From positions 248,001 through 312,000 of the forward strand of contig JACKHS010000001.1 of the NCBI GenBank assembly GCA_020638875.1: a stretch of 64,000 bases of DNA. Reading direction: 5' to 3'. The stretch is from Planctomycetota bacterium. Lineage in GTDB: Bacteria; Planctomycetota; UBA1135; GCA-002686595. Positions 8,894 to 17,449 of this stretch are shown piece by piece. Numbering within the stretch: the stretch's first letter is position 1; the number at the start of each line of letters is the position of its first letter. Under the pieces are notes generated by a model that saw only the letters and a program-made list of their open reading frames with translations, was not told where the DNA came from and searched no databases. Made by a program: the position numbers and the translations under genes.

Positions 8894-9085
8894 ATGAAGC
8901 GAGACACCACCCAACCCCGGCGCGAGGTCGCCCCGCAGACGCCCTCGCCCGCGAAGCCCGTCAGCGACGAGCCGGTCGACCCGCGTCGCTCGAAGAAGCC
9001 GCTCGACTTCTCGAAGCTCGACCTGCGCGTCGAGACGGTGGACGAGCGCATCAGTCCGAGCGAGACGAACGTCTTCGACAAGTAG
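8894..9085 (+). CDS. 63-residue hypothetical protein
   Basis: This runs from ATG 8894 to TAG 9085. The first 35 residues are charged, Pro-rich and probably disordered (PQTPSPAKPVSDEPVDPR). The C-terminal 28 residues look more ordered and constrained (KPLDFSKLDLRVETVDERIS, ending NVFDK). There is no signal peptide or membrane segment. The pentaheme cytochrome gene starts nine bases downstream, so the two probably share a transcript. The family is not recognised. A small regulatory or partner protein, or a peptide substrate for one of the window's radical SAM enzymes, are both possible but unsupported. Confidence 0.55.
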   Translation: MKRDTTQPRREVAPQTPSPAKPVSDEPVDPRRSKKPLDFSKLDLRVETVDERISPSETNVFDK

Positions 9086-9094
9086 CTCGCCGGC

Positions 9095-10132
9095 ATGTCG
9101 CGCGCGATCGGAGCCCTGGCCGGGCTGAGCGCCTTCGTCGCGCTGGCGAGCGCGGCGTGGCTCGCGCCGCGGGCGACCCCGCGCGCGGACGAGGCCGGCT
9201 GGACGCTCGCCGAGCCCGTGCTCCTGCCCGAGGAGCGCACGCAGGGGAACGCGCGCTGGCGCGAGGTCTCCTGCGCGCAGTGTCACGAGGAGATCGCGCG
9301 CGAATGGGGCGCGACGCTGCACGCGCTGGCCTGGGAGGACGAGGTCTTCCAGGACGAGCTCGCCTCGATCCGCCGCAAGAAGAGCTGCCACGGCTGCCAC
9401 GCGCCGCTGCCGCTCGTCGGCACCGACCTCGCGCAACGCCCCGAGGAGCGGCCGATGTGGCGCCACTTCGGCGTCGATTGCCGCGCCTGTCACCTCGACG
9501 CCGAGGGTCGCGTGCACGGCCCGTGGGGCGCGCCCTCGCCGGGGCACACGTCCGTGCAGGACGACGCCTACGCCGGCGCGGGCTCGAACGCGCTGTGCAT
9601 CTCCTGCCACCGCGTGAGCATCGGGCCGGTGCTCGGCATCGCGCAGGACTTCGTCGACGAGCAGCTCGGCGCGCGCGGGCTCTCGTGCGTCGGCTGTCAC
9701 ATGGCGCCGGTCGAGCGCTCGATGGCCGTCGACGACCGCACGGGCGAGCCGCTGCCGGCGCGCGCGGGCCGCAGCCACGCGCTGCAGACGCCGCGCGACC
9801 CGAGCTTCCTCGCGCAGGCCTTCGCGCTCGCGACCGAGCGCACCGCGACCGGCGCGCTGTTGCGCGTGACCAACCGCGCCGGCCACCGCGTGCCCGGCAT
9901 CGAGGACCGCCGCCTGGTGTTCGAGGTGACCGCGCTCGACGCCGCGGGCAAGGCGCTCGCCACCGGCGAGCTCGTCGTCTCGCGCCGCGAGTACCTGGCC
10001 TGGGGCGAGAGCCGCGAGCTCGCGCTCGAGGCCAAGGGCGTCACGGACCTGCGCGTCCGCGCCACCCACGACGCCCCGGCCTACGCGCGGCCGGTGGTGT
10101 TCCTCGAGCGCGAGCTCGAGCTGGCGGAGTAG
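9095..10132 (+). CDS. Pentaheme cytochrome c (cytochrome c554-like)
   Basis: This 345-residue protein has an N-terminal signal sequence (LSAFVALASAAWLAPRA). It carries five CxxCH heme c attachment sites starting at Cys60 (CAQCH), Cys98 (CHGCH), Cys129 (CRACH), Cys168 (CISCH) and Cys198 (CVGCH). The layout, with a CHxxx..EW pair after heme 1 and a CHMAP motif at heme 5, resembles the cytochrome c554 group of multiheme electron-transfer proteins. The C-terminal 140 residues are heme-free and beta-rich, including a GHRVPGIEDRRLVFEV stretch often seen after such heme domains. It is presumably periplasmic. It may supply electrons to, or accept them from, systems such as the octaheme complex encoded at 52-56 kb, but that link is inference only. 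Confidence 0.85.
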   Translation: MSRAIGALAGLSAFVALASAAWLAPRATPRADEAGWTLAEPVLLPEERTQGNARWREVSCAQCHEEIAREWGATLHALAWEDEVFQDELASIRRKKSCHGCHAPLPLVGTDLAQRPEERPMWRHFGVDCRACHLDAEGRVHGPWGAPSPGHTSVQDDAYAGAGSNALCISCHRVSIGPVLGIAQDFVDEQLGARGLSCVGCHMAPVERSMAVDDRTGEPLPARAGRSHALQTPRDPSFLAQAFALATERTATGALLRVTNRAGHRVPGIEDRRLVFEVTALDAAGKALATGELVVSRREYLAWGESRELALEAKGVTDLRVRATHDAPAYARPVVFLERELELAE

Positions 10133-10291
10133 CTCGGCGCCGCGGGCTGCGCCGCGCGGATTCCCAGCGCTCGGAGCGGCGCGCGGGGCGGCGGCGCCGG
10201 GGCCGGCGGGCCCTCAAGCTCGCCCCGCATGCGCCCGAAGGGGCGAGGAGGCGCCTGTGCGCCCGCCCAGCACCCTCCGTCCCCCGCTCCG

Positions 10292-13200
10292 ATGCGCAAC
10301 TGTCTGATCCTCGGCTCCGGCCGCAGCGGCACCTCCATGGTCGCCGGCTCTCTCGCCTCCAGCGGCTACCACATGGGCGCGGGGCTGCACGCGGCGCGGG
10401 CCTCGAACCCCAAGGGCTTCTTCGAGGCGCCGGAGATCAACCAGCTCAACGAGGAGCTGCTCGACGGGCGGCTCGACGGCACCCCGGCGCTCGGCGAGGG
10501 CCAGCGCTGGCTCGGCGTGCCGCGCGGCGACGCGCGCTTCGTCGCCGACGACGCGCTGCGCGCGCGCATGCAGGCGGCCCTCGCGAGCGGGCCGTGGTGC
10601 TACAAGGACCCGCGCTTCAGCTTCACGCTGCCGGCCTGGCGCCCGCTGCTCGGCGACGCGGCGCTGGTGTGCGTCTTCCGTCACCCGGCGCGCACCGCGC
10701 TGAGCCTGGTCGAGGAGACGCGCCGCGCCAGCTACCTCGCCGACGTCGACTTCGGCGTCGCCGACGCGCTGCGGCTGTGGACCGCGACCTACCGCGCCGT
10801 GCTGGCCGAGGCCGATCGCGGCGGCGACTGGCTGTTCCTGCACTACGACCAGGCGCTCGAGGCCGAGGGCCGCGAGCGCCTCGCGCGCTTCCTCGACGCG
10901 CGGATCGACGCGTCCTTCGCCGACCGCCACCTGCGCCGCGAGCTGCCCGACCTCGCGGTGCCGCGCGAGGCGCTCGCGCTGTACGACGAGCTGTGCCGCC
11001 GCGCGGGCTTCACGCCGGCCGAGGAGCGGCCGGCGGACGCGAGCGCGCCGCCCGAGGTCAGCGTGCTGTGCCTCGTCGAGGCGCACGAGCGCGCGCACGT
11101 GGCCGAGCTCGTCGAGGACGTGCGCGCGCAACGCGGCGTGCGCTGCGAGCTCGTGCTCGTCGACCGCGGCGGCCCCGAGCCGCTCGCGTGCGCGGACGCG
11201 ACCGTCGTGCGCTGCGATCACCCGAGCCGCGGCGTCGCCTGGAAGCAGGCGCTGGAGGCCGCGCGCGGCGCGCTCGTCGCGCTGCAGCTCCCCGGGTGTC
11301 GCCTGCTGCCCGCGCGCCTGGCGCACGCACGCGCGGCGTTCACGGACGGCATCGACCTCGTGACCTGCGACGCGGCGCTGACCGACGCGCAAGGACAGTT
11401 CGTCGACCGCACCTTCCTGGAGCACATGGCCGGCGAGCCCGGCCCGTACTTCGAGAGCGGCCTCGTGCTGCGCCGCGCCGCGCTGAGCGAGCTCGCCGAC
11501 ACGGCGTACGCCCCCGTCGAGCGCGCGCTCTACACGCGCCTCGCGGCGGCCGGCCGCGCCGCGCACGTCGAGGAGCCGGGCGTCACGCTGGACGCCGAAC
11601 GCTACCGCGCCGCGTGGGACCGCTCGCGCGAGGACGTGCTGCTCGTCGCGCTCGCCGATGCGCCGTACGCGGGCGAGCGCCCGCGGCTCACGGTGTCGCT
11701 CTGCACGTACCAACGCCGCGACGTGCTGGCCGAGTGCGTCGAGAGCTTCGCGCGCCAGTTGCTCGCGCCGGGCACGTTCGAGCTGGTGCTCGTCGACGAC
11801 GGCGCGACGGACGGGACGCGCGAGTACGTCGACCGGCTCGAGCTGCCGATCCCGCTGCGCGTCGTGCACCGCGAGAACGGCGGCCTCGCCGCGGCGCGCA
11901 ACAGCGGGCTGGCCGTCGCGCGCGGCGAGCTGGTGCTGCTGGTCAACGACGACACGATCGCCGCGCCCGACCTGGTCGAGGCGCACCTCGCCGCGCACGA
12001 GCGGCTCGCGGGCGCGAAGGTCTGCGTGCTGGGCACGTTCGAGCAGCCGCAGGCGGCGCTCGACAACGCGCTGATGCGCTACCTCGAGCACTCGACCGAG
12101 GTCTTCGACTACGCGCGCCTGAAGCCCGGACCGCTCGACGGCCTGCACTTCTACACCTGCAACGTCAGCGCGCCGCTCGACGCGATCCGCGCCGTCGGCG
12201 GCTACGACCCGTCCTTCCGCCACTACGGCTGCGAGGACACGGACCTCGGGCTGCGGCTCGAGGCGGCCGGCTACGTCGTGCACTTCGATCCGCGCGCGCG
12301 CGCCGAGCACCGACACTTGATGGGCTTCGAGGACCTGCGCCGCCGGCAGCTCACCGTGTCGCGCGCGTTCGTGCGCCTGTTCCGCAAGCACCCCGCGATG
12401 ATCGCGCGCTGGAACGTCGGCCACATGTCGCAGGAGAACCTGGCGACGGGTCTGGCCGGCGCCGCCGCGCAGCGCGAGCAGCTCGAGGCCGTGGCGCGCG
12501 ACCTCTCCGCGCTCGACGTCGGGCGTCTCGAGCGCGTCGGCGGCCTGCACGCCGAGCTCGCCGCCGCCGCGGTGACGCGCCTGGGCGAGACGATCCACGC
12601 GATCAACGGCGCGTGGTGGGCGCAGGGCTACCTGGACGGCCAGCGCGAGCACGGACTCGCGCGCTTCGACGACCTGTGCGCCGAGCCCAGCGAGCGCCTG
12701 CGCGTGCGCTCGTCGAGCGGCCGCGCGTTGCTCGCCTGGCCCCGCTGGGACGACGCCGCCGCGCTCGACGAGCTGCTGCGGCGCGTCGAGCCGGCCGCCG
12801 TCGACGGCTTCGCGACGCTCGTGCTCGTGCACGACGCGCGGCGGGACGGCGACGCGAACGCGGGCCTCGCGGCGCTGCGCGCGGCGGCCGGGCGCGTGTT
12901 CGCCAGCGAGCCCCCGCTCGAGATCGAGGTCCTGAGCGAGGCGCCCGTCGGCGCCGACGCCTACGCGCTGGCGCGCAGCGTCAACGCGCTGCTGCCGCTC
13001 GGCGGCGAACCGGAGGCGTTCCTGCGCGAGGTCGGCTGCGAGCGCCTGGGCAGCGCCGCCGAGGTCGCGAGCTGGCGCGAGCGCTTCGAGGGCGCCGCGC
13101 CGCTGCCGCCGGCCGCGCCGCGCGCCGCCGGCGTCCCCGAGCTCACGGTCATCGTGCCCACGCACGACCGCGCGCGCGAGCTGGAGGGCTTGCTCGACGC

Positions 13201-14212
13201 GCTTGCGCTGCAGTCCCTCTCGCCCGACCGCTTCGAGGTCATCGTCGTCGACGACGCCTCCGCAGTGCCGGCCAGCGGCGTGCTCGCGCATCGCGACGAT
13301 CCCTACGCGCTGACCGTCCTGCGCCAGGAGGGCGGCGGCCCCGGCGTGGCGCGCAACCGCGCCGCGGCGCGCGCGCGCGGCGAGCTGCTCGTATTCTTCA
13401 ACGACGACGCCGTGCCCGCGCCCGACTGCCTGCGGCGCCACCGCGACGCCTGGCGGCGCGCCCGCACGCCGCAGATGGTGATGGGCACCTTCGACCTCCT
13501 GCCCGAGCACGTGCGCGACTCGTTCGCGCTGCTCGTGCAGCGCAGCATCGAGCTCTTCCCGCAGCCCGCGATGCGGCCCGGGATCCTGTACGACGGGTTC
13601 ACCTGGTGCAGCGGCAACGCCTCGCTGCCGCGCGCGGCGTTCGAGGCCGTGGGCGGCTTCGACGAGAGCTTCCCCTACGCCGGCGGTGAGGACACCGAGC
13701 TGGGCCTGCGCCTCGAGCGCGTCGCCGGCATGCGCACGCTGTACGACACCTCGATCCGCAGCGACCACGACCACGACCTGAACGTGCTGCAGCTCGCGCG
13801 GCGCAAGCGCGTGGTCGGCTGGGCCATCCACCGCATGGCCGAGCTGCACCCCGAGGCGCGCCTGGCCGAGCCCGGCGAGCTCGAGGAAATCGACTGGGAG
13901 GAGGTGCGCGCGCAGATCCGCGCCGAGGAGGCCGAGCTCACGCAGCTCATCGAGCTCCTGCAGCAGTTCTGCCGGCGCGAGCGCTCGAGCGGCCTGCGGC
14001 CCGAGGGCCTCACCGACCTGCCCGAGCTCGTGGCGCGCATCGGCGCGATCGAGCGCCGGCGCGGGCTCTTGTGCGCGCACGACGGCGTGCTCCCCAGCGC
14101 GCTGCGGCCGGAGTACACGCCGCCGCTGGCGACGCTCCAGCCGGCGCCGCGCGCCGCGCTGCCGACGCCGGCGTCCGGGCCCGCCGCTCGCGCCGCCGCG
14201 AGCGAAGCCTGA
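10292..14212 (+). CDS. Sulfotransferase-like / multi-glycosyltransferase fusion
   Basis: This is a 1306-residue cytoplasmic protein starting at ATG 10292, next to the P-loop. Residues 1-240 look like a sulfotransferase-family domain: LGSGRSGTSMVAG as the PAPS-binding loop, then CYKDPRF and VCVFRHPARTALSL. Residues about 250-450 are a degenerate GT2-like domain. A GT2 glycosyltransferase starts near 465 (VSLCTYQRRDVL, LVLVDDGATDGT, NDD metal site). A shared linker module starts near 815 (LAWPRWDDAA). A second clear GT2 domain starts near 948 (VIVPTHDRAREL, VIVVDDAS, FFNDDAVPAP, GEDTELGLRLE). The chain ends in a helical tail. It probably assembles a decorated surface glycan. Downstream genes with related functions on the same strand support a cluster. 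Confidence 0.82.
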   Translation: MRNCLILGSGRSGTSMVAGSLASSGYHMGAGLHAARASNPKGFFEAPEINQLNEELLDGRLDGTPALGEGQRWLGVPRGDARFVADDALRARMQAALASGPWCYKDPRFSFTLPAWRPLLGDAALVCVFRHPARTALSLVEETRRASYLADVDFGVADALRLWTATYRAVLAEADRGGDWLFLHYDQALEAEGRERLARFLDARIDASFADRHLRRELPDLAVPREALALYDELCRRAGFTPAEERPADASAPPEVSVLCLVEAHERAHVAELVEDVRAQRGVRCELVLVDRGGPEPLACADATVVRCDHPSRGVAWKQALEAARGALVALQLPGCRLLPARLAHARAAFTDGIDLVTCDAALTDAQGQFVDRTFLEHMAGEPGPYFESGLVLRRAALSELADTAYAPVERALYTRLAAAGRAAHVEEPGVTLDAERYRAAWDRSREDVLLVALADAPYAGERPRLTVSLCTYQRRDVLAECVESFARQLLAPGTFELVLVDDGATDGTREYVDRLELPIPLRVVHRENGGLAAARNSGLAVARGELVLLVNDDTIAAPDLVEAHLAAHERLAGAKVCVLGTFEQPQAALDNALMRYLEHSTEVFDYARLKPGPLDGLHFYTCNVSAPLDAIRAVGGYDPSFRHYGCEDTDLGLRLEAAGYVVHFDPRARAEHRHLMGFEDLRRRQLTVSRAFVRLFRKHPAMIARWNVGHMSQENLATGLAGAAAQREQLEAVARDLSALDVGRLERVGGLHAELAAAAVTRLGETIHAINGAWWAQGYLDGQREHGLARFDDLCAEPSERLRVRSSSGRALLAWPRWDDAAALDELLRRVEPAAVDGFATLVLVHDARRDGDANAGLAALRAAAGRVFASEPPLEIEVLSEAPVGADAYALARSVNALLPLGGEPEAFLREVGCERLGSAAEVASWRERFEGAAPLPPAAPRAAGVPELTVIVPTHDRARELEGLLDALALQSLSPDRFEVIVVDDASAVPASGVLAHRDDPYALTVLRQEGGGPGVARNRAAARARGELLVFFNDDAVPAPDCLRRHRDAWRRARTPQMVMGTFDLLPEHVRDSFALLVQRSIELFPQPAMRPGILYDGFTWCSGNASLPRAAFEAVGGFDESFPYAGGEDTELGLRLERVAGMRTLYDTSIRSDHDHDLNVLQLARRKRVVGWAIHRMAELHPEARLAEPGELEEIDWEEVRAQIRAEEAELTQLIELLQQFCRRERSSGLRPEGLTDLPELVARIGAIERRRGLLCAHDGVLPSALRPEYTPPLATLQPAPRAALPTPASGPAARAAASEA

Positions 14213-14288
14213 GCCGACGGCGTCCTAGATCCGGCACGCGCCCCGCCGCGGTCCTCCAGGGCCCGGGGGGGCGTCTCGATACCTCGTC

Positions 14289-14759
14289 ATGACCAGCGAT
14301 CCGCTCTCGCGCGAGACGCCGCTCGCCGCCCTGGCGGACGAGCCGCGCGCGCCGCTGCCCACCGAGGTCTCCTCGCCCGCGCCGCGCGACGAGCGCCGCC
14401 CGCGCCTGGCGCTGACCCTGCTGTCCTTCGGGTTCAAGTACGGGCAGCCGCCGGCCAACCACTACTTCGACGTCAGCTTCCTCAAGAACCCCGCGCGCGA
14501 GGACGGGTGGGACCTGTTCTCGCAGCGCAGCGACGGCATGCGCCGCTGGGTGCTCGAGCAACGCGACGCCGTCGAGTTCCTGGAGCGGATGGTCCCGCTC
14601 GCGTGCTTCCTCGCCCGAGCGGACGACGACGCGCGCATCGCCCTGGGCTGCTCCGCCGGCCGCCACCGCTCCGCCATCCTCGTCGAAGAGCTCGCGCGGC
14701 GGCTCCGCGCCGAGGGTCTCGACGTCCACGTCCACCACAGGGAGGGCTCGCTCTCGTGA
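14289..14759 (+). CDS. Stand-alone RapZ C-terminal-like domain protein
   Basis: This 156-residue protein has a disordered first 37 residues. The rest matches the C-terminal domain of RapZ/YvcJ: LLSFGFKYGQPP, FDVSFLKNP, and the signature GCSAGRHRSAILVEELA near the end, followed by VHVHHREGS. In E. coli RapZ this domain binds GlcN6P and GlmZ/GlmY RNA, controlling amino-sugar synthesis. The usual N-terminal P-loop nucleotidase half is missing here. Its position between two giant glycosyltransferases, with its stop overlapping the next start (GTGA), suggests a role in sensing or handling a sugar metabolite for glycan assembly; that role is inference. Confidence 0.8.
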   Translation: MTSDPLSRETPLAALADEPRAPLPTEVSSPAPRDERRPRLALTLLSFGFKYGQPPANHYFDVSFLKNPAREDGWDLFSQRSDGMRRWVLEQRDAVEFLERMVPLACFLARADDDARIALGCSAGRHRSAILVEELARRLRAEGLDVHVHHREGSLS

Positions 14760-17449
14760 AGATCGCCATCCTCGTCGTCTCCCGCAACCGCCCCGACCTC
14801 GTGCGCCGTCAGGCCGCGGCGTTGGCGCGCAACACGAGCCTCGACTACGACCTGTTCGTCGTCGAGGCCGGCACCGACCCCGACAAGCTCACCGAGCACA
14901 CGAGCGCGCACTACGACGACGCCGACTTCCGCGGCAAGTGCCACGCGCACAACGTCGCGCTGAAGCTCGCGCTCGAGCAGGCCGCGCGGACGGGCACGCG
15001 CTACGACTACTACTGGGTGCTGATGAACGACGTGGTGTTCGACGAGGGCGTCGACGCCGCGCGCATCCTGGTCGACACGATGGAGCGCGAGCCGCGCCTC
15101 GCGATCCTCTCCCCCACCTGCAAGGATCGCGCGTACCCGGCCAGCGGCCGCCGCGCCGGCGGCGGCTGGCGCGCCGTCACGACCTGCGACTACCTCGGCT
15201 TCATGCTGCGCGGCAGCGCCCTGGAGCAGGTCGGCTTCCTCAACCCGGTCTTCAAGTACTGCTGGGGCGCGATCCACGAGCTCTCGCACCACCTGTACCG
15301 CCACGGCTGGATCGTCGCGTACAGCGACGACGTCGAGTACGAGCACCTCGGGGGCACGACGTACGGTGCGCCCGGCACGAACACGATCTCGCGCGACGAG
15401 TACCAGCGCCGCGCCAAGCGCTTCGCCTACGCCTACTTCCGCAAGGTCTACGGGCCCGGCTGGGCGCGCGACTTCTGGGCGGCGGCGCAGGGCCACGGCA
15501 TCGAGGTCGACACCTACGCGCAGCACGAGGCGTACTGGCGCGAGGCGTTCCACCCGGACGAGCTCGCGACGCTCCCCGTTCCCGCCGGCCGCGGCGCCGC
15601 GCCGCAGCGTGACGCGAGCGACCTCCTGCGGCTGCACCTGGGCTGCGGTCCCGACCGCCGCGCGGGCTGGACGAACGTCGACGTGAACCCCGCCTTCGCG
15701 CCCGACCTGGTCGCGCCGGCGCACGCGCTGCCGATGCTCGACGACGCGTCCTGCGCGGTGATCGAGAGCTGCCACCTGTTCGAGCACCTCACGCAGAGCC
15801 AGGCGCGCGCGGCGCTGCGCGAGTGGCGCCGCCTGCTCGCGCCCGGCGGAGAGCTGCGCCTCGAGCTGCCGAACCTCGAGCGCTGCATCGCGCTGATCGG
15901 CACCGAGATGGACGGCCACGACCTGGGCCTGATCTCGCTCTTCGGCTACCCGCCGGAGGTCGACGAGCAGGGCGAGCCGCAGCTCCACAAGTGGGGCTGG
16001 ACGCCGACGACGCTCGCGGCCGAGCTGCGCGCGGCCGGCTTCGAGGACGTGCGTCAGGAACCGATCACGCAGACCTTCCGCAAGGCGGCCGCGTACGACC
16101 GCGACATGCGCCTCGTCGCGCGCACCCCCGCGCCCGTCGCGCAGCCCGCGTCCCCCGCGACGTGCACCGCGCCGGCCGACGACCGCCCCGCGGTGCTCGC
16201 CTGGCCGCGCTACGACGACGCGGCCGAGCTCGAGCGCTTCTTCCACGTCTTCGCGCGCGTGCTCTCCGGCCGCGACGACGTCGTGCTGTGCCTGCGCGTC
16301 GACCCCGCGCGCGACCGGGCGCGCGACGAGGTGCTGGCCGCCCTCGAGGCGACCCACGCCCGCGTGCTGGGCACCGCGACGCGCCTCGACGTCGAGCTGC
16401 TCGAAGGCCCGCTGACGCCCGCCGACTGGCGCGCGCTGAGCGAGCGCTTCCTCTGCCGCGTGCGCGCCGGCAGCGACGCGCCGCCGCGCGACGCCGTGCG
16501 CGAGGTGGCGGTGCCCGTCGTCTCCAGCGCCTCCGCGCTCTACGAGCTGGTCTCCAACGGCGGCTCGTGCGGCGCCGGCGCCGCGCGCACGACCGACGGC
16601 GCCGCACCCGAGGACAGCGTGATCGCGCCCCCCGGCGTGACGCCCGACCCGCAGCTCGTGCGCCGTATCGCCGCGCTGCAGCCGTGGTTCTACCCGGTCG
16701 CCATCGACGACCTGATGGTCGTGCCCGGCCTGGGCAGCGTGTGCGCGCCCGAGTGGCTCGCCAACCGCGCCGCGTGCCGCTCGACCCTGCTCGTCCAGGG
16801 CGTGCTCGAGCGCGTCGACATGCGCGGCAAGTCCGTGCTCGACCTCGCGTGCAACTGCGCCTTCTGGTCGTCGTGGTACGCCCAGGCCGGCGCGACGCGC
16901 GTCTTCGGCGTCGAGGGTCGCGAGCGCCACGTGGAGCAAGCGCGCCTGTACTGGGAGCGCGGCGGCTTCCTGCCCGCCGGCGACTTCGAGTTCGAGCAGG
17001 GCAACATCTCCGACGCCGCGTGCTGGGCGGGCATCCGCGCCCGCGCGCCCTTCGACGTCACGCTCTGCGCGGGGATCCTCTACCACATCCCCAACTACGC
17101 CGAGGTGCTGCGCATGGCCGCGGCCGTCACGCGCGAGGTGATGATCGTCGACACGCGCGTGCAGGACGGCGACGAGACCTTCGTCACCGAGCCCGGCGAC
17201 CTGACCTTCAACGCCATCGCCGAGACGCGCGACAAGATCGTCCCGAACCGCGCCAAGCTGCTCGAGACGCTGCGCGAGCTGGGCTTCGAGCCGCAGGTGC
17301 TGCCGGTCGGCTTCGAGCGTCAGCTCGGCGTCGACGACGTGGACTGCTACGCCGACGGTTCGCGCGTGACCGTGGTCGCGCGCCGCGTGCTCGCGCCGCT
17401 GCCGCGCGAGCGCGACGTCGAGACGGCCGGTTCGGTGAGGGCCTGGTGA
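14756..17449 (+). CDS. Glycosyltransferase-methyltransferase-methyltransferase fusion
   Basis: This 897-residue protein starts at a GTG that overlaps the upstream stop. Residues 1-260 form a GT2-like glycosyltransferase (AILVVSRNRPDLVRR, WVLMNDVVFDEG, LGFMLRGSALEQVGF). A class I methyltransferase starts at about 290 (LHLGCGPDRRAGW, FEHLTQSQA, LLAPGGELRLELPN). From about 480 comes a linker module LAWPRYDDAAELE that recurs in the gene at 10292-14212. A second SAM methyltransferase starts near 687 (SVLDLACNCAFWSSW, CAGILYHIPNY), resembling the CmoB/DUF1698 type. The domain order implies sugar transfer followed by two methylations of the same product. It is coupled by GTGA overlap to the radical SAM gene downstream. 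Confidence 0.85.
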   Translation: MKIAILVVSRNRPDLVRRQAAALARNTSLDYDLFVVEAGTDPDKLTEHTSAHYDDADFRGKCHAHNVALKLALEQAARTGTRYDYYWVLMNDVVFDEGVDAARILVDTMEREPRLAILSPTCKDRAYPASGRRAGGGWRAVTTCDYLGFMLRGSALEQVGFLNPVFKYCWGAIHELSHHLYRHGWIVAYSDDVEYEHLGGTTYGAPGTNTISRDEYQRRAKRFAYAYFRKVYGPGWARDFWAAAQGHGIEVDTYAQHEAYWREAFHPDELATLPVPAGRGAAPQRDASDLLRLHLGCGPDRRAGWTNVDVNPAFAPDLVAPAHALPMLDDASCAVIESCHLFEHLTQSQARAALREWRRLLAPGGELRLELPNLERCIALIGTEMDGHDLGLISLFGYPPEVDEQGEPQLHKWGWTPTTLAAELRAAGFEDVRQEPITQTFRKAAAYDRDMRLVARTPAPVAQPASPATCTAPADDRPAVLAWPRYDDAAELERFFHVFARVLSGRDDVVLCLRVDPARDRARDEVLAALEATHARVLGTATRLDVELLEGPLTPADWRALSERFLCRVRAGSDAPPRDAVREVAVPVVSSASALYELVSNGGSCGAGAARTTDGAAPEDSVIAPPGVTPDPQLVRRIAALQPWFYPVAIDDLMVVPGLGSVCAPEWLANRAACRSTLLVQGVLERVDMRGKSVLDLACNCAFWSSWYAQAGATRVFGVEGRERHVEQARLYWERGGFLPAGDFEFEQGNISDAACWAGIRARAPFDVTLCAGILYHIPNYAEVLRMAAAVTREVMIVDTRVQDGDETFVTEPGDLTFNAIAETRDKIVPNRAKLLETLRELGFEPQVLPVGFERQLGVDDVDCYADGSRVTVVARRVLAPLPRERDVETAGSVRAW

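Noticed and set aside
10214..14080. Minus-strand open frame of about 1290 codons opposite the sulfotransferase/glycosyltransferase gene
   Set aside because: The plus strand shows clear P-loop and GT2 motifs; the antisense translation is low-complexity and repeat-free.
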